DNA of 64,000 bases from Wuchereria bancrofti (GCA_005281725.1 SSBO01000012.1:5099564-5163563); one strand, 5' to 3'. Positions 41,370-54,059 are shown, numbered from the stretch's first letter. The notes: generated by a model from the letters alone, not told the origin. Numbers and translations are program-made.

Positions 41370-43050
41370 TTATCTACTAATTTAGGTTGAACGGTAGTTT
41401 TTATAATTAATAAGTATGCTTGTTTTGTGGCATCATCTCGTTAACTTTGATTTCATGATAGTAGTCGGTTGTTCTCAAGTTAATCGGTTCATTTTTTGCT
41501 AGAAGTTTTTGTTGAACTCTTTAAAATTTTGACCACCTGTTTATGAAATGAAACGCCAATTACGTAGTAAATCTTGCAGCAGAATGCCTAAGCGAAATGT
41601 TACTTGTGACTTGTAAATTTATTTTATGATTACTTTTAACATTTTAATATTTTGTTGTGCAAGTCATTATGGACTGTGCAGATTGTGGAAGAGTACAGAG
41701 AGTTGCCTTTATTATTTAACCGTACCCTGGATGGTTCTTGATCAGATGTTTAAGCTGTCGGATATGCTGTTCATTTCTTTGTCATAGATTTTTTGAAATC
41801 ATAACACAATATCACAGTCAAATCCCGGTATATTCATTCTTTCATAGACATTGTTTTGGTTTTTATAGATTGTGTAATTAAATTTCCTGTGTGTATATCC
41901 ATAATTTTTGCGCATCGTTTGTTGCACAAACATAGTTCGCCTTTATTCGCGCTATGATTTTTGTCATTAGTTGGAATTTATGGTTTATTAATGTTATTGT
42001 GATGTTCTAAAGCTTAATAATGCTTCACTGGTATGTTGTGACTTGACTGCATTCTTAAGAAGTTTGAAGTTCACAAGTCAGAATTATCTGTGGATATAAT
42101 AGATGTGCCTGCTTCATTTACCTTATTTGATCTGTGTTATCATTTACTGCGCTGATGGATGTTTGTGGAAGCCCGCCTTCTGGTCTAATTTTTGCATATT
42201 TTTTGGTCTGAATTGTAAATTGTTTCAGACGTTGCTTTCATGCTTGTGCTGGATCTTTCAGTTGAAAGTCTCTCTTTGTATTCAACGGCTTTCTACTGGG
42301 TTGATAGTTCACTTTCATTTGAGTGTCTATCTTTTGGTGCTAAATTTTTTAATTTGCCTTTAGCTGTGTAAGTTTTCTCACAAGTATGCCTCTTCATGTA
42401 CTCCAGTGGTCCGTGGCCGTTTTATGCAGTGAATTTTGCAGTACCACGACATTGTTGGTTCTTCTGTGTCGTAACTGTCATCATTTCCCCAAACCTACTT
42501 CTACCACCTACTTCTTACAAAAAACATTTGGATGATATTTATTTTGTATAAATGTGAAGTTTCTTCACTTCATGCTTGTTTTAAGATTTCACTGACACCA
42601 ATAACGCATTGTCATTGTTATATTATTTTCCTTCGCTGTGTGGGACGCATCGTCCCAGCTGGATAAAAATGTCATTCAAAATGCATTATTACTATTATCG
42701 CGATATAAGAGAAATATTCCTCAATTTCATGAAAACCACATTTTTCTCATATTATAGCGGTGACTGGCGCGAATTTCAAATATTGCGGACCTCAAAGTTA
42801 TTCTAATAAGCATATTCAATGTGCAAGTTGTTTACAGTTTGACGTTTATGATTAAATTCTCATAAATCATCCCGCATCTGTGGTCATTGTACATGAGTCT
42901 CTTCCTCTCTTTTGTTTACATTAACATCATTACCATACGATGATCTTTGAAACTTAGCAGATGGCTTATGTTGACTCCCATTTTGACAGGAATATATATA
43001 CTTTATGTAAACGCATCAAATGATTCTCCCAGTTCGGTAATAATCATATT
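41370..43050. other. Intergenic, no supported gene
   Basis: T-rich sequence on the plus strand. The 86-codon open frame at 42103-42363 is rich in Leu, Cys and Ile because of the T-rich composition and has no splice or domain support. Confidence 0.5.
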
Positions 43051-43059
43051 GTTCATTGT

Positions 43060-44110
43060 GATAAACTGTTATACTACTATATTCCTAAAAAGAATGTAAT
43101 ATTCCTGTGTTGTTTTACATTGTCGAATTGTGTCGAAACAATTTACTCCAAGATCAAAGAATAAAGGAGCTTCACCTAAAGATGACTGTTGACTCTTACC
43201 GAAATTTTGACACTGTCAAATCTCCCGAACTAAGAAATTCTCTACAAATATTTTGGTGCTACGAGTCGGGATTGTCTGTTACTATAATCAAAAGTGCACA
43301 AACGACAAAAGAGAAACTAAAAATTCTCGATGAAGTCAATGGGATGGATCTAACACCATTAGAACAAGTGTTGACAAAGAAGAAAGTTGCCAACAGCACG
43401 AGGCCAGAAAAAGAATTAAGGGGAGTTAATGCACCTCAAGCTGTACTTTCGCACCCTCGAAATTGCGAAGTGGATGGAATATATCTAACACGTCTCAACT
43501 TCAAGAAGGAAGACAAATGCACATAAATGGTCGAGGGCAAAAGCGTATTTTAAGCCTAATAAACGAAGGTAAAGAAATTTTTATAACTTTAACCAAGTAC
43601 AAGAAGGACTCCGACCTAGTAATCTAATCCTAAACCAAAATAAAAAGAGAGACTTGCTTACCAGCAAAAGTACATCACTCAACAGTGAATTTGCCCTAAC
43701 TACCGATGTTTAATGGTAATATAAAATTATGGAGAAAGCAGTTTTAAAGTGTAATTCATCTTCAAAATATCCCAGACATCCAAAAATTGAATTGTTTGAT
43801 GTCTTGTCTCAAAGAGAGACTCTACTAAACTATGAAATATCTTACCTGGGAATTACAATGTTATAAGAAAGGTCTTGAAGGAAAAATATGGCAAATCCTT
43901 TGTTATAAAAAAGCATTATACAATAAATTGCACTCAGTCTTAAATAGTAGCGCATATCGAATGAAGCACCCTTCAGAATAAGAATCAAATTACTATTCTA
44001 CCTATTAATACTGATATACCAGAAATAGATCGATTCAGGAAATTGGAATTTATTAGTATACAAGGACAGCTTGATCTTCATGAAGATGAGAAAGTATTAT
44101 GAAGTTTTAT
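43060..44110 (+). mobile_element. Decayed BEL/Pao retrotransposon, plus-strand copy
   Basis: A primer-binding-site-like sequence (TGGTGCTACGAGTCG) at about 43254 is followed by a gag-like start (TTKEKLKILDEVNGMDLTPL). It aligns with the copy at about 56000. Downstream, PDIQKLNCLMSCLKE near 43776 matches the conserved BEL/Pao gag segment, and ..IDRFRKLEFISIQ.. near 44020 matches a piece of the pol region. Frameshifts and stops break it, and the middle of gag, the protease and most of pol are missing. The open frame at 43107-43526 is the only sizeable intact part. It is a relic and not functional. Confidence 0.75.
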
Positions 44111-44605
44111 TTCCATAATTTTCCAAGTAATAATTAATTGCAGTTGATAGTGAAAAGTGTGACAATATCACTCCGATAATGTTCAGTATTGTCTTCCGTT
44201 GCCTGTCCCGGAGTTTCCTGATCCATTTCTGGACATACTTTTCGATAATACTAGATCGCAACTGATTGCGAATCATTTCATCGTATTTGCGAAGTGACTG
44301 TTCATTGTTCTAAAGTAGTTTAACCAAAGATTTTAAGCGACGAAAACATAAACCAAAATTGTCCTTTAACTTGATTCTTGATTCTTTCCATGGCCAGGCG
44401 ATTTGATTTTTTTAGTTGTTTTTAGTGTTGTTTTTCTTGAAAACTTCTAATATTTGCTTATTTTTATGAAGATCAGGTTGTTCTTGCACGTCAATAAATT
44501 CCAATTCCCAGAATCGATCTATATCAGTATTAATAGATATAGCAATAATTTGATCCTAATTCTGAAGGGCACAACATTCGGTATGCGCTACTATTTCATT
44601 AGAGC
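43945..44605. repeat. Inverted repeat formed by two BEL/Pao fragments
   Basis: The arm at about 43945-44100 (plus) is the imperfect reverse complement of the arm at about 44460-44605. Both carry the same pol segment (for example TATTAATACTGATATA and TTGGAATTTATT). About 360 bases separate the arms. Confidence 0.75.
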
Positions 44606-46000
44606 TTGGAACTGATTACAATGCTTGTCTACATATCCACTTCCAGCTATTATTGGAGCGGCTATTGTATTGATCAAAGCAAATTAAACTGAATAAATTT
44701 GAAGAAATAATCGCCTCCAATAATAAGTAAATTACATCGTTTCCAGCATCCTGTTTTACCGTGAAGTGAAAATTGATTTGAAATATATGATGCGTCACAT
44801 TGATTTACGATTATTGCTTTTAACTGATTAATTAAGTAGTCAACAACAGTAGCTTCGATGGTTGACTCCATAGTTTCTATTCCAATTCGCATCTCAGTTA
44901 CAATCGATGATTGGGGCTTCCGATTATCAAATGTTGCGAATTTCATCTTCTTGTGGTGATTATTGCAGTTTCTTAGATATGCAAGTTACTTATGTACTAT
45001 TATCAAATAAAATTAAGATTTCTTAGTAAGACCAGACATACCAAACTGGTTATTTCAACCTCTTCACAAAGGAGTAAAACTTGTTAACCTTTTCGATTCC
45101 ACTGCTTTATAATTGGACTTATTGTCTTTGTGAGACTTGTCTTTTCCTTGATTTTTTCAAGAGGTTGTTCATTATCAGTATATTTGGTGTGAAATAGCGT
45201 TATGAAGGCCTTTGGAATAGAAACGTGCACGCTTTCTTCTGCTATAGCTTGATTGTCCTGAACACAGCTTGGACTGGCGTTATTTTCCTTCAGCCGTTCC
45301 ATTCTTTTTTTGAAACTAGAAAAAGTTGGATACTCATTATTCCAACTGTCCTTATTACAAAAGGTGCAAAGTCTTCTAGTTTTACTAGCCATTTTGCATT
45401 CGCATTAGTTATTGAGAGCTAGAGTTGAACTTTCTTCCGTGACATATCGTAGATTAAATTTATTTTTGATTAGCTTTTGTCCATTCACGATAGTGAAAGA
45501 TTAGCTCCTTGTGACTTCTTCATTTCTTTGAGTCAGTTTCGCCAAGAATTGTCGTAACTTAGTGACTAACCATTCTTCTTGTTCTTCTTATTGATACATT
45601 TTGTCCAGAATCCAGGTTGGCAATGTATTTTTAGTAATGATTTCGATATTGGATTCTTCTAGATTCTCGCTTATTGTTTCAAATTGTCCAAGTATTTTCT
45701 TAATAGCAACGATTTCCTTCCATTATCGACCACTGTTCTTAACAGAATGTAACTGATTTTAGAGAGTTTTTTTTAATGATGTATGATTGTCCAAAATTTT
45801 CAATGAGAACTCATTTAACACCAATCCTAATGGCCAACAAAGCCTCTCCTTTAAGACATTTTTATGAAATCAAATAATTTCCATATGTGGAATTAAATAA
45901 TTTGCATATGTGATTCAAAGAGCTGTTCATGGTCAAAAAAATCGAAGTAATTTATAAAATACCTCCAAAGAATCAAAATATTTATATAATAAAAATATTT
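44150..46000 (-). mobile_element. Decayed BEL/Pao retrotransposon, minus-strand copy
   Basis: Read on the minus strand, the order matches a BEL/Pao Gag-Pol. A gag C-terminal part lies near 45690-45590 (ENLEESNIEIITKN, PTWILDKMYQ). A zinc-knuckle-like region lies at 45392-45084 (LCTFCNKDSWNNEYPTFSS, KKRMERLKE). A protease-end segment at 44946-44674 ends in IIGGDYFFKF. A pol segment lies at about 44530-44160 (RFWELEFIDVQEQ, AWPWKES, DNFGLCFRRLKSL, KYDEMIRNQLRSSIIEK). It has several stops and frameshifts, and the reverse-transcriptase core is absent at this end. It faces the plus-strand copy tail to tail. Confidence 0.78.
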
Positions 46001-46439
46001 TTTACTCAAATGATTCATCACATAAAATGAATATAAATAGATGTCTAATGTAGTGAATCATTTATCTAATTCTTATCTTTATTTCCGATCACCAAGTTAT
46101 CTTCAATGGTTAAAATATCAGGAAGCAACTCACATGTAAATGTTTTTATTTTGATACCTTTTTTGTTCACATAACGTTTGTACCCGATAGGATTATATTA
46201 CAGTATGCCTTTGTCAGCTAATATATCAGACTATTAACATTCTGTCGACTAATAATTGTCATATAATGTTATCACCAGTTCTCCATGAATCTTTAAACAA
46301 TTCTTGCCTGTGAAACATCAAACTACTCAAATCAAAAAACTTTCAAGACAAATTTGGTGCCACCAACAGTGTAATGAAGATATAATTTTCAAATACAATA
46401 AAATGGTTCGCGATTAATTACAGTCCAATATTATCGAAA

Positions 46440-47300
46440 GAATATGTTCAGAAACGGACTAGGTTAGTGCTATTCATTATCTTCCTCATCGCAAAGTTAT
46501 AAGTCTAAGTAAAACTACAACAAAACTTGAAATTATTTACGCCTCATCACATTTAAAAGAATGGAAAGCTTGAATGACATTTTATATCGTCGACTTATAA
46601 CTCTTACCGAACTGGTAGAAGTGCCACACGATGGGAACTGTTATAGCAGCAGACATTGAAAAGGCCTTTTTGCAATTGGAATTACTTCAAACAGAAAGAA
46701 ATTGTACCGAATCTTTTGATTAAAGGATATTCAAGGACAGGTGACAGAAAAGAATATTGAACATTATCAATTTCAGCGAGTCCCATCTGGAGTAATATCC
46801 GGGATGAGGATATTACCCTCTTACTACCAGCTACGCTTAACTATTACTTGGAAAATTACAGAAGTAAACTTGCCAATGAAATCAAAAAAAAATCTTTAAT
46901 CATAATATCACCGAAGCGAACCAATGAAGCTCAAATAGCAAGAAATAAAAACTATCTTTAACAACGCTTCGATGAATATAGGAGAATTCCTCTCAAATGA
47001 CAAAGAATTCAGCAACAGGATTTCTGAACTGAGCAGAGGTAAGTCAAATTAAAAAAAATTTTGGTATTAACTGGAATTCTGATAGGATGTTATTCGAATA
47101 ACCTTAAAATCTTGAAATGACCAAGACAATAATTCTGCAGTTCCTACTTCACAATACGATCTCTTGGGATTTTTAACTCCAAGTCTAATACCGACAAAAC
47201 AATTTCTTCAAAGCCTTTGAAAGAAGAAAAAGTTGGGACTACTTAATAAGTATGGAAGATCAAGAGATGTGGGAAGATCTTATCTGCGCAATAATTAATA
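46440..47300 (+). mobile_element. BEL/Pao reverse-transcriptase fragment, plus strand
   Basis: Segments in three frames match the BEL/Pao reverse-transcriptase region in order. They include YLPHRKVIS near 46480, a palm-motif part IAADIEKAFLQLEL near 46640 (with the first catalytic Asp region), TIFNNASMNI with EFLSNDKEF near 46950-47010, and TSQYDLLGFLTPSLIPTKQF near 47145. Stops and frameshifts are frequent, so it is inactive. Its orientation is opposite to the adjoining minus-strand relic, so it is not simply that element's continuation. Confidence 0.72.
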
Positions 47301-47566
47301 ATTAATAAATAATGATCACTAATCCTGGAACTACATTTCCTCTTTCTTCCTGACTAACCTGTGCATTGAATTGAAAGTACGAAACAGGTAAAATACATTT
47401 ATATAGAGTTAAATATTTGAATAAAAAATTCATATGTACAATCAGAAAATAAGAAAATTGAATGATGAAAGAAATAAAGACGAAAATGTGAAAAGGAGTG
47501 GAAGAAGTAGCAAATCTACAACAGCAACAACAATAAAATAAACTACAAATGAAGAATGCTTGACAT

Positions 47567-48025
47567 CTAGCAGGCAAACATTATTTCATCGTCCATGTAC
47601 AGCAATTTCAAATAACAAAATAGATGAATCGGAGCTGCACACAACAGCAGTAGTATGGTGAGAGGGACGGCACCAACTGCAACACTATTGAAGGTGACAC
47701 GGGTGACAACGGTGTTAACGTCACTACCGCTGCTGCTATTGTCATGCGCAGGCGACATGTAGTGCGTATGCGCATGGAGAGGATAGAGATTGCTCGACGG
47801 TTGTCCCAGGTGATCCATCGCACTCCCAATGACTAATGATACTCTGTCGCAGTTGCTGTTACCTGCCAAAAAACGTTCCAGATAGCAGGTAGATGCGCAG
47901 TGTTTCGGAAAAGAACGAGCTATTCGGTTGACAACGGCAGCACCAGGAGTGAAAAGGAGTCGGAGACAGGTAGGAATGGAAGAATGGGATCTGTCGTGAT
48001 AACGTGGATATATTTTAGCGGACAC
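47567..48025 (-). CDS. Hypothetical 152-residue open frame, unrecognised
   Basis: An ATG-initiated open frame in a locally GC-rich stretch. It runs from MSAKIYPRYHDRSHSSIP to a Cys-ending C-terminus. The N-terminal half is basic. A His/Ser-rich middle follows, then a strongly hydrophobic stretch (VAVGAVPLTILLLLCAAPIH) that could be a membrane segment. A GCAG/GTAACA in the middle could be a donor, so it may instead be part of a spliced gene. No domain or neighbouring exon supports it, and an overlapping frame is also open, so GC richness alone may explain it. Confidence 0.25.
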   Translation of the reverse strand: MSAKIYPRYHDRSHSSIPTCLRLLFTPGAAVVNRIARSFPKHCASTCYLERFLAGNSNCDRVSLVIGSAMDHLGQPSSNLYPLHAHTHYMSPAHDNSSSGSDVNTVVTRVTFNSVAVGAVPLTILLLLCAAPIHLFCYLKLLYMDDEIMFAC

Positions 48026-48029
48026 TCAT

Positions 48030-51000
48030 TTTAAAGTTTTTTAAAAATTTCTCATTATACTGCATGCTGTTTGTTCTTCTATTATCATGTAACGCACAAG
48101 TTCTTCGGTGACAGAGAAAAAAATGAAGAATTAAAAAGGTAGATAAAAAATATGTAAATGATTTCAAATTACGGACTAAGAAACAATACCTATTCAGAAT
48201 AAAACACAAAAATAATCAAAAATTTCCGAAAGCAACTTATCAAAAAGTAGAGAATGTTAGAATATACTAATAATGATCAGGCAGTTTAATGCACCATGAC
48301 TCATCAAACATATTTTATGTTCGGTGGCCTTGAGCATCCTCTAGAAAAATGACAATTCATTGCAGTGATGTTGCTGGCCCTCCTCCAAATCATTAGCGAT
48401 ACACAAACACCTTCGACATGAAAAATTTCTCTTTTCATCCTTATTTTATATAGAAAATTTTTAAAGAACTGGTTTCTTAAATGACACTGAATATGTATAG
48501 ATTGGCCTTATTTATATGACACTAAATATACAGGTTAGTCTGGTCCATCCATCCATTGTTATTTGTACTTTTGTAAATATTCCGGCTTTGTTCCAAATTT
48601 TTAATTTCAACACACATAAGAAACATGTATTAAATGGATTTTTTTTTTAAATGGTGGTCATTTTTCTATGCAACCATTCATCAGAATAGAGGTTGTCATT
48701 TAAGGATTAAAATAACTTAACTGAAAAATATTTTTTCCATTCATGATGAATTAACAACTTAAAAATGAATTTAAAAACATTCAAATGAATATCACATTAG
48801 TTTTGGAAGTGAATACCGAGAGAAATTGTCACAGAACTGAATCATCGACAGTTGAAATCAAGAAATCACTGAATTTTTTAAGTTAACTTTCAGCATAAAA
48901 TTTCAATAGCAAACTTTTAAAAACTAAACAAACATACAAGTCACTTCTATTTTATGTCGAGAAATCGTATTTCTTTGTTAAGAAACTTTTATTGCTTGTG
49001 GTTTGGAGCTGATATAGATGAATGTGTTAGATGAGGAGTTTGTTGTAATGATTTTATTCGCTAGCAGCCATGATACAGAAGCATTGATCTATAGCAATGA
49101 TATACTTATAATTTAGTAAGACTTAAAGGTCTACGAATATAAGGTGAAGATGAAGAAACAAATGAGAATTTAAATGAATGGAGTTGAATGAAAAATGTGG
49201 CAGTGGCCGAATTGAGCTCAAGAATCCCAACAGTGGATATCAATCTTTATAGTAAGCATTAACGTAGTAAGGCACATAACTTACAATAAGAAGAAGATAT
49301 ACCGCAAAGGAGGTCAGCTAAATAAGAAACTAGTAACATTGTAAACAATCTAACTGGGAACAGTTTCAACACATATTCTACTAACAAACTGCAACAATGC
49401 AAAAAGTTCAGCTACAATTGAAAGATGAATATTTGATAAATGATTTCCTATGTGAGATTGGAATATTTGTCTAAACAGTATTCAATTAAGATAATCTTTA
49501 GTATTATAGATTAACATCATTTTATTTCGACATATTATTATATTTCAGTTTTTCTGACATCTTATTTCCTACTTTGGCAATATTATTCCCAAAGTCCGGA
49601 GATTGCTGTAGGAAGTTAATCACTAAATTTCATCAACAGTAACAGTCATGTTTCTGCGTTTTCATCCAAAATCTGTCATATTAATCATTACTCGTATTTT
49701 GCAATCTTTGCTGCGCAATGGACTGTTCTTCTGATTCATTCTTCTTGAGAGAATTCCATACTCAAAGTTATTGAAAATGTGTCATCGATAAGTCGAGAAT
49801 GCATTAATCGACTGAATAAATAAATGCAATCTTGTTGTTTCTTGAAAACAGTTCTATAGAAACGAAAGAAAACGTAAGTAATGAATCCTAGAGCAAAAAG
49901 GAAGATCGACTGCTGACCAAAAGAAGAACATCAATAGTGGTTAGTTTGGGAAACAATCTATATAATTGCCTAAAAATATTTTGTAAAAAAAGGCAACGGA
50001 ACAGCAGTAAAACCTCTGCCAGCTTTAAAAGCTATCAAAATCCACCGTAAAATTTTATGTTTTCATTTTTAATATATGACTGATTTGATGGATTGGTCAA
50101 CATATATTGGTGGATATTTTAAAAAAAAAAAAAAAGAAAAAAACAGAATATTCATCCAATCTAAAGATGACCATAGGACACGTCAACATGATACAAAGCC
50201 ATGTTTTAAAGCAAGTCGCTCAGGAAATTACTAAATGAAGTCTCTTTTTCCTGCTACCAAGGGACTTTATTTTTTTTTTCTTTCATTTGCGCATATCAAT
50301 TTGATCTGCCATGATTTGATTTACCCTTTAAGATCAGCAAGTGTTTCAAACAGATACCCTTTTTAAAAAAGAAAAAAAAAAATGAAATTTGTGATAAATT
50401 GAGCCTTCGCATTAAGTTCTATCCATATCTTAATTCCGAATTGTGCACTGGATTCAACCTCAACATTGAAACTTAGCTGATGTAATTTAAATGCCTGCAC
50501 CGGCATTAAAATTAGTCATCTGTCACGTAAAATAAATTGAAGAAAATGGAGGTCGATAGCTTTGTATTTATCTAGCAATACGAGTTCCAATATTAAGCAG
50601 ATAAAGAATGTAGGTGATGTCGAGAGTGTGAAACAGTATTAAGGTAAAAAGTGTGTTGCACATATGTGCGTGTATATATTGTATATATTGCATCAGAAAT
50701 GAGGTATTGTAACAAAAATATTGAAGGAATTTTTTTCTCTCAACAACTTGTCCTCTGAGGAAGCGGAATTTTCATGAACTTTTTTTTTAAAAGTCTGTAT
50801 AATCTGCAATTTAATATTGAGAGTAACAATTCTTACTGGAATCAGGTAGGACGAAACAAACATGGCGTACTTAATGTTACCTCAGTAACATTGAAAATTT
50901 CGATTTTGAAACATGCAAACTTGTCATATGTTGCCGACCAAAATTTTCCATAAGGCATTTAATGTTAAGCAGAAAACTTCTGTTCTTAAATTATAGTCGT

Positions 51001-53040
51001 GTTTGTTATGTTGTCTACTTTTCTTTCTGTTCTATTTTTTTCTTTTTTTTTTCTTTGTTTGCATTTCTTCTTGCATTTTCTAAGTTTAGTGAATAATGAT
51101 GACTTATCCAGAACGAAAGCAGATAACAGCGTCGCACCTTGATGAAGCTTTTCTTTTCTATTATGAAGTTTTCGGACAAAAACTTTTCTGGAAAACTTTC
51201 TGGAAAGAAAGTTTGTTAAGAAGTTATAGCACTGAGGAACCGCTTTTTTCTATTCATAAAGAAATAGCCAGGATTTATGCTATAGCTGAAGTTTACTATT
51301 ACTGCCATTACTACCATTCCTACCACATGCATAGCCATTTTCACCAGAAACTTTTATAGCATATTTAAACGGCAAAATTATCAATTTCTCGTGCAAGCAG
51401 TAGTTTCTTAAAATCTCCTCTTTCCTGATTTCATTATTTGTTTGAAAAAAGTGTTTTTTAATAGCATATGAAGTAATTAACACTAACGTTTTCAGACAAA
51501 CATTGTCAACTTTTCTAATAATTTTATATAAATACTTTCACACAAGATATGTATAAAAAAAACTATTAAATACGTGGGATCCACGGAAATTTTCTTACAC
51601 ATTTCATGTAGATTTCAGATTTAATTTTTCAGAATAGATGTAATTCCCAACATCGCTTACAACTATCCATGTGACAGCCGATTGTAAATTTCATTTGAAT
51701 ATATCTAAACTTTTTCATTGCGAATTAAAAAAAGATATCTGTATCATACAGTTTAATTTTGAAGTCTACACTTACTTAATCATGAACATTTATTTGATGT
51801 AACATATACTACATTTAAAATGCGGCTTGTATCAACCCATTTACTAGCAAGTCTAGTTTCTGCTTTGGAAGATACTTATTTAGATTAAGAACTTCCCAGT
51901 CCATGTTTTCAAACACCTTTTTCTTATTGTGCAGTCCACGCATCATTATGTTTTTCTTTTTTCTTTACAAATTATTTTTATGTTTCCGAAATTTTGCCTC
52001 ATCATTATAGTTTAATTTTAAATTTTCATCTGAAAATTAATTCAAATCTAAATATTGTTTTAAAGTGAAACACGTAATCCATTTCTAGCTCAATAATAAT
52101 GTCATCAAAAACGATATCAATCGCAAATAACGGATTTGAGGATGGGGATAGAAGAAATTCATATCATTTTCGTATTCAGAGGTTTGTATTTATTTTACAA
52201 GAAAATCGAACTGATAGCTGCGTTTTGATTTATGCCAAAATAAAAAAAAATTAGCAATATTAAGTTTTCACGAAATTTAGTACAGACCTGTTATCAGTTA
52301 TCGTGCACATATCGCAATGAATGTTCTAAGAAAAGACGTCACTCGTTCTGGGGAAGATAGCAATTCAGTTGAAACGAGCACCATTTTTGTTCAATAGGTC
52401 ATGCCTCTATTATGTATATTATTCGTTGGTGCAAAGAAGGAAAACACGGTTTGATTCCATGGTTTGGAATGAACTGCACATTGAAATGACGAGTGATTTG
52501 AATAGCTTTAAGCAGATAATTAGATTTGTCGAAAATCTGCAATGCTCCCTGCTTGCTTGTCGTTTCAGTACTTATTGATCTAACTAGTTGATGATACTCA
52601 AATCGTGTTGATGACATAGTGAAACGTGAGTTTGTACAATTGAGATTTAGGTATGGCTTTTTCCACAAAACTGAGATCAATATATCATCACATGAAAGCG
52701 TTTCATTGAAAAAAGTTCCGAAAAAAGTTCATCGAAAAACTCAAACAGTACACCGAAAAAAGTTCGATGTACTGCTTGGGCATTATAAAGTCCCATACTG
52801 ACTGGAATGTGCTTTTCAAGACTTTTTGTTGCTTCAACTATCACACATTTGTAATTGCATATCTTTTCAAAAACACAAATTCAAATACACAATCAACGTG
52901 GCTAGATACATCACATCACTATGAGTTGCTGGGAGAAAATCTTGCTCCAATAATATGGAATTTTCTGCTTTTGCTTTTAAAATTTTGAACTGGTTTTGAT
53001 GATAAATATAGCAAATGGATATAAAACACTATAGAAAAAG
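48030..53040. other. Gene-poor region, nothing recognisable
   Basis: AT-rich sequence with poly-A/T runs (for example near 50120, 50270 and 50370). The open frames at 51096-51359, 52369-52578 and 52399-52680 (opposite strands) carry no motif I recognise. The stretch 52370-53000 may be an older part of the repeat described next. Confidence 0.45.
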
Positions 53041-53230
53041 GAATGATTTCCTGGGCTAAAACTGTTGAAAACAGAGATTTTGCTCCTTTATAGTTTTGCA
53101 CTGGCAGCTCATGATATCAGTGCTTGTCGTTTGCATCTACTTCCTAAAAATAATTCATGCCGACTGCTCGGGAACACCTCGCCAAATTGTACCATATGTC
53201 CACTAGGGCTAATGTTGAAAATTTTAAAGG

Positions 53231-53650
53231 TGAAACGCATAAATGCAGGTGGAAATTTTCATGTGAAAGTGTCTCCATTTGATTGGGAAATAGATATAAA
53301 TGATGAGTGCTTGTTTCACCAACTCACCCTTCCACATACAATTTATTATCACAATCACCGATAAAATTCTCGAAAAAAACAAACAGATTGTAACAAAGCT
53401 ATCTCCGGTTTCAACTACTACCCTGTTGCCTAAAATATGATGTCGGGATCTATGAACACAATTATCCAGTTATTCATCACACGGAAAAGAACTAAGAAAT
53501 TTATGGATAATCGTGGAATAGCAGAGTATAAAAAAAAGAGTAGTGAGTTGGTGAAATACTCATGAATTTACCATATCTATTTTCTAATTAAGTACAGACG
53601 CTTTCACACAAAAATTGCCACCTATATTAATACGTCTTACCCTTAAATGA
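53231..53650. repeat. Inverted pair of coding-like repeats
   Basis: The plus-strand stretch 53231-53335 is similar to the reverse complement of 53650-53540, about 70% by eye. Translations also match: INAGGNFHVKVSPFDWEID with FHQLT on the plus strand, and INIGGNFCVKAS with FHQLT on the minus strand. The plus-strand copy lies in a 99-codon open frame (53065-53364), while the minus-strand copy has stops. Weaker similarity extends outward (CATGATAT near 53110 plus and near 53840 minus). It is probably an unclassified transposon or a duplicated gene fragment. Confidence 0.6.
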
Positions 53651-54033
53651 AACGGTTTGTTCGACTCACTAAAATAACTCAGAGGAGTTCACCTACATTT
53701 TTTTAATTCTTTACATTAAAAGGCAAGTCCTCTTCCCCACATTCTGATTCAAAATTATTGTTTACCTATAATTAGATAAACAGTTATGGATTTTGTTCAG
53801 CATAAAGGTCGTACTCAAGTACAACCGCATTTCAGTAATATCATGACATGAGGATTTGCCCTTCACACAACTGTGTAGGAAAAAATAAGGTTGTTATGAT
53901 ATTCCCTCCTTTTTCTTTAAGGGACGAATATCTGTTTATTTAATTGTTTCCTACTTTAATTTATTCTTACGTCTATTCTCGTCGTTCTCGTTGTACTCTC
54001 AGTAGAACTGGACGAACTGATTGTTTTCCGCAC

Positions 54034-54055
54034 CTCAAACTTGGGTAATTAAACC
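54034..54055 (-). ncRNA. Exact copy of the nematode SL1 spliced-leader sequence
   Basis: The minus strand carries all 22 bases of SL1 (GGTTTAATTAC to AAGTTTGAG) without mismatch, followed by GTGCGG. A functional SL RNA gene would continue with the conserved intron-like part and an Sm site (AATTTTTGG type). Neither is seen in the next 100 bases, so this is more likely a spliced leader captured in a reverse-transcribed mRNA, or a dead SL RNA copy. The sequence match is certain; the function is not. Confidence 0.75.
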
Positions 54056-54059
54056 TTTA

